Shown here: positions 53,718-63,081 of the stretch, piece by piece
Layout: each line of letters starts with the position of its first letter
How positions within the stretch are numbered: position 1 is the first letter of the stretch
Assembly: GCF_000379625.1 (NCBI RefSeq)
Contig: NZ_KB903243.1
Location: 105-64,104 of the forward strand
DNA length: 64,000 nt
DNA from: Actinomycetospora chiangmaiensis DSM 45062
GTDB lineage: Bacteria; Actinomycetota; Actinomycetes; Mycobacteriales; Pseudonocardiaceae
Reading direction: 5' to 3'
Notes under the pieces: model-generated
What the model was told of the DNA's origin: nothing
The model's input: only the letters and a program-made list of their open reading frames with translations
The model's database searches: none
Translations under genes and position numbers: made by a program

Positions 53718-54941
53718 TCAGCCCTCCAGCGACAGCAGCGCCGCCTGCACCATGGTGCGCACGCCGACGGGCAGCGCGCGCTCGTCGAGCTGGAACGTGG
53801 GCTGGTGGATGTCGGACTGCGGGCCCTCGCCGGACCACACGCCGAGGCGCCCCATGGCGCCGGGCACGTGCTCCAGGTACCAGCCGAAGTCCTCGCCGCC
53901 CGACGACTGCTCGGTGTCGGTCGCCGCGCCGGGCCCGACTGCCCGCTCGGCGGCCCGCGCGAGCAGGTCGGCCGAGACGGCGTCGTTGACCACCGGCGGC
54001 ACCCCGCGGCGGTGCTCCAGGACGTAGCCGACCCCGGTCGGGGCGAGCAGGGCCGTCACCAGCTGGCGGACCAGCGGCTCGAGCTCGTTCCACGTCTGGT
54101 GCTGGGCGGTGCGCAGCGTCCCGGACAGCGTCCCGACCTCGGGCACCGCGTTCGCGGCGTGCCCGGCGTCGACCTGGCCCCACACGAGCACCGTGCCCGA
54201 GCGGGGGTCGACGCGGCGGGACAGCAGGTCGGGCAGGCCGGTGATCACGGTGCCGAGCGCGTGCACCAGGTCGGCGGTGAGGTGCGGGCGCGAGGTGTGC
54301 CCACCGGGCGAGGTGAGGCGCAGCTCGAGCATGTCGCAGGCGGAGGTGATCGGGCCGACGCGGGTGCCGACCCGACCGACCTCCAGCCGCGGGTCGCAGT
54401 GCAGCGCGAAGATGCGGTCGACCCCGGCGAGGCCGTCGGCGGCGATGACGTCGAGCGCCCCGCCCGGCTGGACCTCCTCGGCCGGCTGGAACACGAGCCG
54501 GACCCGGCCGGGCAGCCGGTCGGCCACCGACGCGAGCGCGACGCCGGCGCCCAGCAGCACGGCGGTGTGGGCGTCGTGCCCGCACATGTGGGCGATGCCC
54601 GGGGTGCGCGAGGCGAACGGGACGTCGGCGTGCTCGTGCAGCGGCAGGGCGTCCATGTCGGCGCGCAGCGCGACGGTGCGCGGGCCGGTGCCGATGTCGC
54701 ACACGAGGCCGGTGCCGGGCAGCAGCCGCGGCGCCAGGCCGACGGAGCGGAGCACGTTGGCGCAGAGGTCGGTGGTGACCCGCTCGGCGCGGGCCAGCTC
54801 CGGGTGCGCGTGGATCGCCCGGCGCCAACCGACCAGGTCGGCGGAGTGCTCGGCGAGCCAGGCGTCCAGCCACTGCGGGCCGGTGCCCGCCCCGAGGTCC
54901 ACCACACTCGGGTCGTCAGGGCGGGTCTGCAGCAGCGTCAC
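53718..54941 (-). CDS. M20-family amidohydrolase
   Basis: 407 residues. RRAIHAHPELARAE, ALRADMDALPLHEHADVPFAS and MCGHDAHTAVLLGAG carry the metal-binding Asp/His; FQPAEEVQPGGALDVI holds the catalytic Glu pair; QSSGGEDFGWYLEHVPG ends the fold. Family members cleave N-acyl amino acids, hippurate-like or peptidoglycan fragments. Counterpart of amiA1/amiB1, which flank deoD in M. tuberculosis. GTG 54941 is chosen because AGGAGG lies 8 nt upstream; GTG 54968 is also open. Confidence 0.88.
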   Translation of the reverse strand: MTLLQTRPDDPSVVDLGAGTGPQWLDAWLAEHSADLVGWRRAIHAHPELARAERVTTDLCANVLRSVGLAPRLLPGTGLVCDIGTGPRTVALRADMDALPLHEHADVPFASRTPGIAHMCGHDAHTAVLLGAGVALASVADRLPGRVRLVFQPAEEVQPGGALDVIAADGLAGVDRIFALHCDPRLEVGRVGTRVGPITSACDMLELRLTSPGGHTSRPHLTADLVHALGTVITGLPDLLSRRVDPRSGTVLVWGQVDAGHAANAVPEVGTLSGTLRTAQHQTWNELEPLVRQLVTALLAPTGVGYVLEHRRGVPPVVNDAVSADLLARAAERAVGPGAATDTEQSSGGEDFGWYLEHVPGAMGRLGVWSGEGPQSDIHQPTFQLDERALPVGVRTMVQAALLSLEG

Positions 54942-55292
54942 CGTCTCCACCTCCTCGGGTCGCGGCACGGCACGCCCCGCGACGGATGCCCACCACTATC
55001 CATCCCCCGAACGGCGGCTTCAGCCCGGTCCGGGGCGGTCGCGCCGAGGGGTCCCGGGGCTGCTGTCAGTGGCGCACGTCTCCGTCCCGTAACGAGACGA
55101 GCGGACGGTTCTCGCAGGTCACCGGCTCAGCGGTCCCCGTACGGACGAATAACGGGACGAGCGGTCGGTTGTCCGGAGTCGTACGGCACACGATCCGAGC
55201 GCGCCCTACCGTTCGTCCCGCGTCCCCGCGCCGGAGTGCCACCGGACGGGTGGGGCGGGGGCCACGGTCGGCGGTGCCGCCATCATGGAGGG
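54942..55292. other. Intergenic region with a 60-bp-spaced direct repeat
   Basis: 351 bp between the divergent amidohydrolase and Ser/Thr kinase genes. Holds the paired 20-bp repeat at 55090-55170 and a TACCGT at 55207-55212 that could be a -10 box with an 80-nt leader. No gene seen. Confidence 0.55.
55090..55170 (+). repeat. Two 21-bp direct repeats exactly 60 bp apart
   Basis: TAACGAGACGAGCGGACGGT (from 55090) and TAACGGGACGAGCGGTCGGT (from 55150) differ at two positions. The spacing, near six helical turns, suits cooperative binding by a regulator upstream of the kinase gene. Confidence 0.7.
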
Positions 55293-58193
55293 GTGAGTCC
55301 CCGCCCCGCCGACACCCGCCGCCTGGTCGGGCGCTACCGCCTGGACTCCGAACTCGGGCGTGGCGCGATGGGCACGGTCTGGTCGGCCTACGACGAGGTC
55401 CTGCACCGCCCCGTGGCCGTCAAGGAGGTCCGGCTCTCCCTCGTCCCCGTGTCCGAGCGGGCGATCGTGCGGGAGCGGACGCTGCGCGAGGCGCGCGCCA
55501 CCGCGATGCTCAGCCACCCCAACGTCGTCACCCTCTACGACGTCGTCGAGGTCAACGCCGAGCCCTACGTCGTCATGGAGCTGCTGCCCTCGCGCAGCCT
55601 CGCCTCCTACATCGGCGAGCGGGGGACGCTCACCCCCGCCGAGACCGCGGAGATCGGGTCGGCCGTCGCGTCCGCCCTCATGACCGCCCACCGGGCCGGA
55701 ATCACCCACCGCGACGTCAAGCCCGGCAACGTCCTCATCGGCACGGACGGGCAGATCAAGCTCACCGACTTCGGCATCGCCCGCAACGCCGCCGAGTCCT
55801 CGATGACGCAGACCGGCACGGTGCTGGGCTCGCCGCCCTACATCGCCCCCGAGGTCGCGATGGGGCGTGCCGTCGGCCCGCCCGCCGACCTCTGGGGCCT
55901 CGGCGCCACGCTCTACGCCTGCCTGGAGGGTCGGCCGCCCTACGACGCGGGCGACCCGGTCTCCACCGTGTCCGCCGTCGTGCACGGCGACGTGCCCCGC
56001 CCGTCCGGCCACGGCCCCGTGCAGGACGTGATCCGCGGGCTGATGGTCAAGGACCCGACGCTGCGGATGCCGCTGCCCGCCGTCCGGCGCCGCCTGCGCC
56101 CGCTCATGGCCGACCCGGAGGGCCCGATCCTCTCGGCGCCGCCCTCCCCCGCCACGACGGAGTTCCGGCTCCCCCCGCCGCCCGCCCGGCCCGACGCCGC
56201 CGACCACTCCGGCCTCATCCCGGTCGCCCGCGGCCGCAGCGGCACGCTCGTCGACGGGCAGGTGCCCGCCGAGCAGCCCGGCCCGGCACCCCGCACGGCA
56301 CCGCTGCGTGCTCCCGGTCGCTCCGTTCCCGACGCCGGGTCGAGCGGCTCGGGTGGGTCGGCGGCGGACGACGCGGCGCCGGCGGCCACGCCCGACACGC
56401 CCGCGGCCGGCACGTCGGCGGAGCCGGAGTCACGCCCCGCCGAGGAGGCCGCGGAGGGGCGCGCGGACTCCCCCGCCGCGCCCGAGGTCGCCGCGGACGA
56501 CGCGGCCGAGCCGGACGGGACGGACGCCGCCGAGGAGGGCACCCCTGCCGCCGAGGCCGACGCAACCGCCGACGACGAGCCGGACGAAACGTCGGCGGAC
56601 CACGCCGACGCGGCCGACGCGCCGGTGACGAGCGGTGCGGAGGACGGCACCGCAGGGGCTGACGAGGCGGAGGCACCTGCAGCCGAGCCGGACCCCGACT
56701 CCGACGCGGCTGCCGGATCGACGGCCACGGAGACGGGGACGCCCGACGGCGAGGCCGACGCCACCGCGGACCCGGACCGTGCCGAGGCGACCGCCCCACC
56801 CGCCGCAGCAGAGGGCGACGGCACCGCGACCGGCGACGCCGGGCCGGAGGCCGAGGACGTCGCCCCGGAGACCGGGGCCGGGGCCGGGGCCGGTTCCGAG
56901 GCCGACGCCGACGAGACCGAGGCGGCCGACGCCCCCGGGTCCGCCCCCGCGACGGGCGCCGGTGCCGGCGACAGCGCGGCCGCCACCCCGGCCGAGGACG
57001 CCGTCGCAGCGGACACGCCCGAGGAGGCCGCCGCACCGGACACGCCCGAGGAGTCCCGGGGCGGCCTCGACGGCGGGCGGACCACGCTCGTCGCGGGCAC
57101 CGCAGCAGCGGCAGCGGCGGCCGCGGCCGCCGCCCGCAAGGACACCTCGACGGACGGCGACGCACCGGGCTCCGACCCGAAGGCCGGCGACTCGAAGGCC
57201 GGCGACACGAAGGCCGGCGACGCGCCCGAGCGACCCGACCCGTCGTCGGGATCGCGGACGCGGACGTCGACGCCGTCGGGCGGGACGCCCCGGTCGACCC
57301 CGTCGGGCGGCATGCCGGTGCCCGCGCCGTCGGCGGCCGAGACGACGATGGTGAACCCGCGCGTGCCGCCGCGCCGCGGCCCGACCACGCCGGGCCCGTG
57401 GCCGGCGCCCGCCCCGCCGCACCGCCGTCCGCCGTACCCGGCCGGGCCGGGCGGACCCCGCCGCCCGGGTGGGCCGCAGGCGCTCGCCCCGGACCCGGGT
57501 CCGCTGCCGTTCGCCCCGTCGCGACCGACCGGTCCGTCGCCCGAGCAGCAGCGGCGCCGGCGGGTCGTCGTGGTGGCGCTGGTGATCGTGCTGGCCCTCG
57601 CCGGCCTGCTGGGCGGGTACGTCGTGACCCGACTGGTCGGTGGGCAGGCGCCGTTCTCGATCTCGTTGTCGCCGGACGGTCCCGTGGTCGACGGCGAGCA
57701 GCTCGTCGTCCACTCCGACGACAACGCGCGCTACAGCGGCACGGGCATGGGCTTCACCGCCCTCGTCCCCGCCTCGTGGCAGCAGTTCCGGCTGCAGCAG
57801 CCGGGGGGCGACATCGTCGTGCGCTACGTCTCCGACGACGCGAACCGCGAGCTGCGCATCGACAAGCTGGTCGGGTTCTTCCCCGCGCGGACGGTGGCGG
57901 ACTACGCCGCCCTGCTCGCCGACCCCGCCCGGGTGGGCGCGGACGGCGTGCGGGTGGAGCCGCTGACGCAGGTGGCCCCGGCGCGGTCGGGTGCCCGCGA
58001 GCCGGTGCAGCAGACCGTGTACCGGACGCAGAGCGGACCGTCGACGGCGCTCGACGACCGCACCACCTGGACCCGGCTGATCCCGTCGGGCACGGACCTG
58101 TGGGTCGTCCGGATGACCGCCCCGAGTCTCGACGCGGGCGGCACCCCGGCCCAGTTCGCCGCCGTCGCGGACAGCTTCGCCCCGCCCGTCTGA
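55293..58193 (+). CDS. Receptor-type Ser/Thr protein kinase with a very long acidic linker
   Basis: 966 residues. Kinase domain 14-275: glycine loop GRGAMGTVW, Lys44 in VAVKEVRL, catalytic [11 protein letters not shown] with Asp141, DFGIA and the activation segment [18 protein letters not shown]. Residues about 330-640 are extremely Ala/Asp/Glu-rich, 640-750 Pro/Gly-rich. One membrane segment ([21 protein letters not shown]) near 756-778 leads to an extracytoplasmic domain of about 170 residues ([20 protein letters not shown]). PknB-like kinases normally have a linker of about 50 residues. Start GTG 55293 by domain position. Confidence 0.9.
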   Translation: MSPRPADTRRLVGRYRLDSELGRGAMGTVWSAYDEVLHRPVAVKEVRLSLVPVSERAIVRERTLREARATAMLSHPNVVTLYDVVEVNAEPYVVMELLPSRSLASYIGERGTLTPAETAEIGSAVASALMTAHRAGITHRDVKPGNVLIGTDGQIKLTDFGIARNAAESSMTQTGTVLGSPPYIAPEVAMGRAVGPPADLWGLGATLYACLEGRPPYDAGDPVSTVSAVVHGDVPRPSGHGPVQDVIRGLMVKDPTLRMPLPAVRRRLRPLMADPEGPILSAPPSPATTEFRLPPPPARPDAADHSGLIPVARGRSGTLVDGQVPAEQPGPAPRTAPLRAPGRSVPDAGSSGSGGSAADDAAPAATPDTPAAGTSAEPESRPAEEAAEGRADSPAAPEVAADDAAEPDGTDAAEEGTPAAEADATADDEPDETSADHADAADAPVTSGAEDGTAGADEAEAPAAEPDPDSDAAAGSTATETGTPDGEADATADPDRAEATAPPAAAEGDGTATGDAGPEAEDVAPETGAGAGAGSEADADETEAADAPGSAPATGAGAGDSAAATPAEDAVAADTPEEAAAPDTPEESRGGLDGGRTTLVAGTAAAAAAAAAAARKDTSTDGDAPGSDPKAGDSKAGDTKAGDAPERPDPSSGSRTRTSTPSGGTPRSTPSGGMPVPAPSAAETTMVNPRVPPRRGPTTPGPWPAPAPPHRRPPYPAGPGGPRRPGGPQALAPDPGPLPFAPSRPTGPSPEQQRRRRVVVVALVIVLALAGLLGGYVVTRLVGGQAPFSISLSPDGPVVDGEQLVVHSDDNARYSGTGMGFTALVPASWQQFRLQQPGGDIVVRYVSDDANRELRIDKLVGFFPARTVADYAALLADPARVGADGVRVEPLTQVAPARSGAREPVQQTVYRTQSGPSTALDDRTTWTRLIPSGTDLWVVRMTAPSLDAGGTPAQFAAVADSFAPPV

Positions 58194-58203
58194 CCCGCCC
58201 CGC

Positions 58204-58209
58204 TAGGGT
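58204..58209 (+). promoter_or_regulatory. Putative -10 box, purine nucleoside phosphorylase gene
   Basis: TAGGGT, 10 nt before the ATG at 58220 and 11 nt after the kinase stop. Confidence 0.45.
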
Positions 58210-58219
58210 CCAGGCTCCG

Positions 58220-59023
58220 ATGAGCACCCCCGAGCACAGCACCCCCGACCAGGCCGCCGCCGAACTCGCGCGCCGGACCGGGATCGACCGTCACGACGTC
58301 GCCGTCGTCCTCGGCTCGGGCTGGAGCCCCGCCGCCGACGGCATCGGTGAGCCCACCGCCGAGGTCCCGGTCGCCGAGCTGCCCGGCTTCACCCCGCTCG
58401 GCGCCCCGGACCACCGCGGGATCGCCCGGTCCGTACCGATCGCGGGCGGGCACGCGCTCGTCCTGCTCGGCCGCACCCATCTCTACGAGGGCCACGGCGA
58501 GGCCCAGGCGGTCCACGCCGTCCGCACCGCCTGCGCGGCCGGCGCCTCGACGGTGGTCCTCACGAACGCGGCGGGCGGGATCGACCCGTCGTACACGGTC
58601 GGGCAGCCGGTGCTGATCTCCGACCACATCAACCTCACCGCGCGCTCCCCACTGGTCGGGCCGGCCTTCGTCGACCTCACCGACGCCTACGACCCCGAGC
58701 TGCGCGCCGCCGCCCGCGACCTGGACCCCGGCCTCGTCGAGGGTGTCTACGCCGGCCTGCCCGGCCCGCACTTCGAGACGCCCGCCGAGATCCGGATGCT
58801 CCGCACGCTCGGCGCCGACCTGGTCGGCATGTCGACGGTGCTGGAGACGATCGCCGCGCGGGCGGCGGGCGCGCGGGTCGCCGGGATCGCCCTGGTGTCG
58901 AACCCGGCCGCGGGCACGACCGCCGAGAAGATCGACCACCTCGCCGTGCTCGACGCGGTGCACGCCGCGGCCGCCCGCACCGGCGAGCTCCTCCGGGGCC
59001 TCGTCACCGCGGCGATGTCGTGA
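58220..59023 (+). CDS. deoD: Purine-nucleoside phosphorylase, trimeric class
   Basis: 267 residues. [14 protein letters not shown] binds phosphate; [42 protein letters not shown] is the PNP signature; [41 protein letters not shown] binds the base. Splits purine nucleosides in salvage. It overlaps the next gene by 4 nt. Confidence 0.94.
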   Translation: MSTPEHSTPDQAAAELARRTGIDRHDVAVVLGSGWSPAADGIGEPTAEVPVAELPGFTPLGAPDHRGIARSVPIAGGHALVLLGRTHLYEGHGEAQAVHAVRTACAAGASTVVLTNAAGGIDPSYTVGQPVLISDHINLTARSPLVGPAFVDLTDAYDPELRAAARDLDPGLVEGVYAGLPGPHFETPAEIRMLRTLGADLVGMSTVLETIAARAAGARVAGIALVSNPAAGTTAEKIDHLAVLDAVHAAAARTGELLRGLVTAAMS

Positions 59024-59481
59024 CCCGGCTGCTCGTCGTCCACCACACGCCCTCGCCGGCCTGCCAGGAGCTCTTGGAGGCGGTGCTGGCCGGGGCGCGG
59101 ACCGACGAGCTGCCGGGCGAGGTCGAGGTGGTCACCCGGCCGGCCCTCACCGCGGGCGCGGCCGACCTGCTCGCCGCCGACGCCGTCGTGCTCGGCACCC
59201 CGGCCAACATCGGGACGATGTCCGGTGCGCTCAAGCACTTCCTCGACCAGATCTACTACCCGGCGCTGCAGGACACGGCGGGCCTGCCGTGCGGGCTCTA
59301 CGTCCACGGCGGTGACGACACGGCGGGCGCCGTGCGCGACGTCCTGCGCATCACCGGCGCCCTGGGCTGGGTGACGGCGGCGGCGACGGTCACGACGACG
59401 GGTGCCCCCACCGCCGCCGACCGCGAGGCCGCGTGGGAACTGGGTGCGACCGTCGCCCTGCGGGCTCTCGGCGGGGAATGA
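59020..59481 (+). CDS. NADPH-dependent FMN reductase-like flavoprotein
   Basis: 153 residues, flavodoxin-like: [55 protein letters not shown] (FMN loops) and [20 protein letters not shown]. Redox partner unknown. The GTGA overlap with deoD implies coupled translation. Confidence 0.85.
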   Translation: MTRLLVVHHTPSPACQELLEAVLAGARTDELPGEVEVVTRPALTAGAADLLAADAVVLGTPANIGTMSGALKHFLDQIYYPALQDTAGLPCGLYVHGGDDTAGAVRDVLRITGALGWVTAAATVTTTGAPTAADREAAWELGATVALRALGGE

Positions 59482-59510
59482 GCGGGCCCGCTCCGAGGGT
59501 TGGGGCGGGC

Positions 59511-60422
59511 ATGACATCGCGCGCCGTGCAGTACGCCCGCTACGGCGGGCCGGAGGTCCTCGAACTGGTCGAGCGGGAGGACCCGCAGCCGGGCCCGGGG
59601 CAGGTGCGGCTGGCCGTGCGCGCCGCCTCGGTGAACCCCGCGGACTGGAAGCTGCGCACGGGGGCCTTCACCCCGGGCGCCGAGGCCCCGGAGCACCCGG
59701 TGGTCCCGGGGTTCGACGTCGCCGGCACGGTCGACGCCCTCGGTGAGGGCGTCACGGCCTTCGGGGTGGGCGACGAGGTGCTGGGCGCGGCGAGCGGCGG
59801 GGCGCAGGCCGAGAAGGCCCTCGCCGACGTCACCGCGCTCGTGGCGAAGCCGGCCGCCCTGTCCTGGGAGGTCGCGGGGTCCCTGGCCACGATCGTCGCC
59901 ACCGCCTACCGGGTGCTGGAGCGGCTCGCGCTGTCTCCCGGGCAGGTGCTCCTCGTCCACGGCGCGTCGGGGGGCGTGGGCGTGGTCGCCGCGCAGGTCG
60001 CCCTCGCCCGCGGGATCACGGTGATCGGCACCGCGAGCGAGCGGCACCAGGACGACGTCCGTGCCCTCGGCGCCACCCCCGTGGTCTACGGCGACGGCCT
60101 CGTCGACCGGGTCCGGGAGGTGACCGACCGCGTGGACGCCGTGTTCGACGCCGCCGGAAAGGGCTCGCTCGCCGACCTCGTCGCGCTCGCCGGGTCGCCC
60201 GACCGCGTCATCACGATCGCCCACCCCGACGCCGCCGACCACGGGGTCGCGTTCTCCTCCGGCGGGAGCGTGGAGGGGTCGCTCGCCGAGTTCGTCGGTC
60301 AGCTCGAGGCGGGCACGTTCCGGGCCCCGGAGGTCGTCGTCTACCCGCTCGAGCAGGTCGCGCAGGCCCAGGAGGACAACCGGACGGGCGCGGTCAGCGG
60401 CAAGCTGGTCGTCACCCCCTGA
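59511..60422 (+). CDS. Zinc-less NADP-dependent quinone oxidoreductase-like enzyme
   Basis: 303 residues of the medium-chain reductase family. VQYARYGGPEVLELVEREDPQPGPGQV is the usual start; VLLVHGASGGVGVVAAQVALARG binds NADPH; FSSGGSVEGSLAEFVGQLEAG and AQEDNRTGAVSGKLVV end the fold. No catalytic or structural zinc cysteines. ATG 59511 has GGGGCGGG upstream; an ATG at 59478 overlapping the previous stop is the alternative. Its end overlaps rsmI by 11 bp. Confidence 0.88.
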   Translation: MTSRAVQYARYGGPEVLELVEREDPQPGPGQVRLAVRAASVNPADWKLRTGAFTPGAEAPEHPVVPGFDVAGTVDALGEGVTAFGVGDEVLGAASGGAQAEKALADVTALVAKPAALSWEVAGSLATIVATAYRVLERLALSPGQVLLVHGASGGVGVVAAQVALARGITVIGTASERHQDDVRALGATPVVYGDGLVDRVREVTDRVDAVFDAAGKGSLADLVALAGSPDRVITIAHPDAADHGVAFSSGGSVEGSLAEFVGQLEAGTFRAPEVVVYPLEQVAQAQEDNRTGAVSGKLVVTP

Positions 60423-61278
60423 GCCGCAGCGCGCTCTCGTAGAGGGCGTTGGTCGGCACCCCGTGCGCGGTGCCGACCTCCTTCGCGGCGTCCTTGAGGC
60501 GCCGTCCGTCCGCGGCGAGGGCGAGGACCTCGGCGGCGAGGTCGTCCGGCTCCGGGGCCTTCCGGACAGCGGGGCCGAGGACCACGGTGATCTCCCCCAG
60601 CACGTCGGGCCCGGCCCACGCCGCCAGCTCGCCGAGGGTGCCGCGCAGGACCTCCTCGTGCGTCTTCGTCAGCTCCCGGCACACCACGGCGCGACGGTCG
60701 GGCCCGAGGACCCGGGCGGCGACCTGGAGCGTCTTGCCTAGCCGTCGCGGGGACTCGAAGAACACCACCGTGCGGGGCTCGTCGGCGAGCTCGGTGAACC
60801 ACTGGTCGCGCTTGTGGTCGGTGCGCGGTGCGAACCCCTCGAAGCAGAACCGGTCGGTGGGCAGACCGGACACGGCGAGCGCCGCGAGCACCGCCGACGG
60901 CCCGGGCAGGCACCGCACCGGCACGTCCGCCTCGACGGCCGCGGCGACCAGGCGGAAGCCCGGGTCGGACACGGCGGGCATCCCGGCGTCGGTGACGACG
61001 AGGACGGTCGCCCCGCCCTGCAGGTCCTCGACCAGCCGCGGGATGCGGGCCCGCTCGACGTCCTCGTAGAAGCTGACCTTGCGGCCGGTCACCGTCACCC
61101 CGAGCGCGGCCGTCAGCCGGCCCAGCCGCCGGGTGTCCTCCGCAGCGACCACGTCCGCCGTCGCGAGCGCGTCCTTCAGGCGCTGCGAGGCGTCGCCGGG
61201 GTCGCCGAGCGGGGTGGCGGCGAGCAGGAGGACACCGCCCTCCGGGCGAGCGGAGCGGCGGGAGAGGTCCTCGGACAC
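60412..61278 (-). CDS. rsmI: 16S rRNA (cytidine(1402)-2'-O)-methyltransferase
   Basis: 288 residues. GVLLLAATPLGDPGDASQRLKDALATADVVAAEDTRRLGRL is the RsmI start; FYEDVERARIPRLVEDL, VVTDAGMPAVSDPGFRLVAAAV and PGPSAVLAALAVSGLPTDRFCFEGF follow. Methylates C1402 in the ribosomal decoding centre. GTG 61278 follows TAGGCT by 8 nt. In M. tuberculosis rsmI is also next to pmt (Rv1003/Rv1002c). Confidence 0.95.
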   Translation of the reverse strand: MSEDLSRRSARPEGGVLLLAATPLGDPGDASQRLKDALATADVVAAEDTRRLGRLTAALGVTVTGRKVSFYEDVERARIPRLVEDLQGGATVLVVTDAGMPAVSDPGFRLVAAAVEADVPVRCLPGPSAVLAALAVSGLPTDRFCFEGFAPRTDHKRDQWFTELADEPRTVVFFESPRRLGKTLQVAARVLGPDRRAVVCRELTKTHEEVLRGTLGELAAWAGPDVLGEITVVLGPAVRKAPEPDDLAAEVLALAADGRRLKDAAKEVGTAHGVPTNALYESALRLRG

Positions 61279-61286
61279 GGGGGTCG

Positions 61287-61292
61287 AGCCTA
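61287..61292 (-). promoter_or_regulatory. Putative -10 box, rsmI
   Basis: TAGGCT on the minus strand, 8 nt before GTG 61278. Confidence 0.5.
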
Positions 61293-61343
61293 GGCGCACC
61301 GGGCGCGGAGTGATCCGGCTCCCGGGCCGCCGCGGTCCGTCGG

Positions 61344-61406
61344 TGATCAACGGCCCCGCAGCGGGCTCGATCCGGGACCCGGAGCCCGCTCACGGTCTGT
61401 TGATCA
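61344..61406. repeat. 25-bp imperfect inverted repeat between rsmI and pmt
   Basis: Arms 61344-61368 and 61382-61406 match at 20 of 25 positions, with TGATCAAC and AGCGGGCTC at the ends exact. It lies in the divergent promoter region and may be an operator or a cruciform. Confidence 0.65.
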
Positions 61407-61467
61407 TGGGCGGGACGTGCCGCCCGACCGGGGACGCCGCGTCGCCCCCTCGCCGTCGCGGGCGACG

Positions 61468-61473
61468 TACGAT
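61468..61473 (+). promoter_or_regulatory. Putative -10 box, pmt
   Basis: TACGAT, 8 nt before GTG 61482. Confidence 0.5.
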
Positions 61474-61481
61474 CAGCTCCC

Positions 61482-63077
61482 GTGACGGCCGGCAGCACGC
61501 TCGAGAAGCCGACCACCCCCGTCGTCGGGAAGGCCGACCCGCGTGGGGTGCTCGCGCCGGGACCGCGCGGGGTGGAGAGCCTGATCGGGCGGCCGATGCC
61601 GACCGACCGCCTCCGCGGCTGGGTGGTCACGCTGCTGGTCACCGTGATCGGCGGGGTCGTCCGGTTCTGGGACCTGGGGTGGCCGAGCGACAACGGCACG
61701 CCGGTGTTCGACGAGAAGCACTACGTGCCGCAGACCTGGCAGGTGCTGCGCAACGGCGGGTACGAGGACAACCCGGGCTACGAGCTCGTGGTGCACCCGC
61801 CGCTGTCGAAGCAGCTGATGGCGGTCGGGCAGTGGCTCTTCGGCTACGACCCGGTGGGCTGGCGCGTGGTCAGCGCGCTCGCGGGGACGGTGTGCGTCCT
61901 GCTGATCGTCCGCATCGCGCGGCGGCTCACGCGCTCGACCCTGCTCGGCGCGGTCGCCGGTGTCCTGCTGATCTGCGACGGCCTCAGCCAGGTGTCGAGC
62001 CGCGTGGGGATGATCGACGTCTACCCCGCGGTGTTCGTGCTCGGGGCGTTCGCCGCCATCCTCGCCGACCGCGACGACGTCCGCGCCCGGTTCGCGACGG
62101 TGGTGGCGGAGGGCCGCATCCTCGACACGCCGTTCGGCCCGCGGCTCGGCGTCCGCTGGTGGCGGTTCGTGGCCGGGCTCTGCATCGGGCTCGCGCTGGC
62201 CAGCAAGTGGTCGGGCCTGTACTACGTCCTGTTCCTCGGCGCGCTCGTCGTCGGCTTCGACGTCGCCGCCCGCCGCGCCGCCGGGGTGGCGCGGCCGTGG
62301 GTGGGCACGCTGGTCCGCGACGTGCTGCCCCTGGTGTGGGCGTTTCTCGCGATCCCGGTCCTGGTCTACCTCGCGAGCTGGCTGCCCTGGATCGCGTCGG
62401 AGACCGGCACCGACCGGCACGTCGCCGACGCCAAGGGCGACTCGGTCGGGCTCTACGCGATGCTGCCGACGTGGCTGCCCGACTGGTTCCGCGGGATGGC
62501 CTACTTCTCCTCGAAGGTCCTCCAGTTCCACGCGACGCTCGACACCCCGCGCGGCAACCCGCACCCGTGGGAGTCCAAGCCCTGGACGTGGCCGATGGGG
62601 CTGCGCCCGATGCTCTACTACTACGAGTCCGGCGCGGGCGCCCCCGGCTGCGGGTCCGACGACTGCGTCGGTTCGGTCATGGCGATCGGCACCCCGGCGA
62701 TCTGGTGGCTCGCCTTCCCCGTGCTCGGGTGGAGCCTGTGGCGCTGGGTCGTCGCTCGCGACTGGCGCTACGCCGCCGTGCTCGTCGGCTACGGCGCCGG
62801 CATCCTGCCGTGGTTCACCGACATCGACCGCCAGATGTACTTCTTCTACATGACGCCCGTGATCCCCTTCCTGATCCTGGCGCTCACCCTCGTGCTCGGC
62901 GAGATCCTCGGCCGCCGCACGGCCGGGCCGGAACGGCGGTCCACGGGGCGCATGGTCGTGGCGCTCTACCTCGGGGTCGTCGTCGCGAACTTCGCGTGGC
63001 TGTGGCCGATCCTCGTGGGCGCGTCGATCACCGCCGCCCGGTGGAACGCCGAGCTGTGGCTTCCCTCGTGGCGTTGA
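61482..63077 (+). CDS. pmt: Dolichyl-phosphate-mannose--protein mannosyltransferase, GT39
   Basis: 531 residues, about ten membrane segments. The catalytic Asp-Glu of the first outer loop is in GTPVFDEKHYVPQTWQVL; VVHPPLSKQLMAVGQWLFGYDPVGWRVVSALAGT and GLCIGLALASKWSGLYYVLFLGALVVG are Pmt signatures. It moves mannose from polyprenyl-phosphate-mannose to secreted proteins; GDP-mannose from ManC feeds the pathway. Thr/Pro-rich secreted proteins in this window are possible targets. Followed at 4 bp by a ZIP gene. Confidence 0.95.
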   Translation: MTAGSTLEKPTTPVVGKADPRGVLAPGPRGVESLIGRPMPTDRLRGWVVTLLVTVIGGVVRFWDLGWPSDNGTPVFDEKHYVPQTWQVLRNGGYEDNPGYELVVHPPLSKQLMAVGQWLFGYDPVGWRVVSALAGTVCVLLIVRIARRLTRSTLLGAVAGVLLICDGLSQVSSRVGMIDVYPAVFVLGAFAAILADRDDVRARFATVVAEGRILDTPFGPRLGVRWWRFVAGLCIGLALASKWSGLYYVLFLGALVVGFDVAARRAAGVARPWVGTLVRDVLPLVWAFLAIPVLVYLASWLPWIASETGTDRHVADAKGDSVGLYAMLPTWLPDWFRGMAYFSSKVLQFHATLDTPRGNPHPWESKPWTWPMGLRPMLYYYESGAGAPGCGSDDCVGSVMAIGTPAIWWLAFPVLGWSLWRWVVARDWRYAAVLVGYGAGILPWFTDIDRQMYFFYMTPVIPFLILALTLVLGEILGRRTAGPERRSTGRMVVALYLGVVVANFAWLWPILVGASITAARWNAELWLPSWR

Positions 63078-63081
63078 GCCG

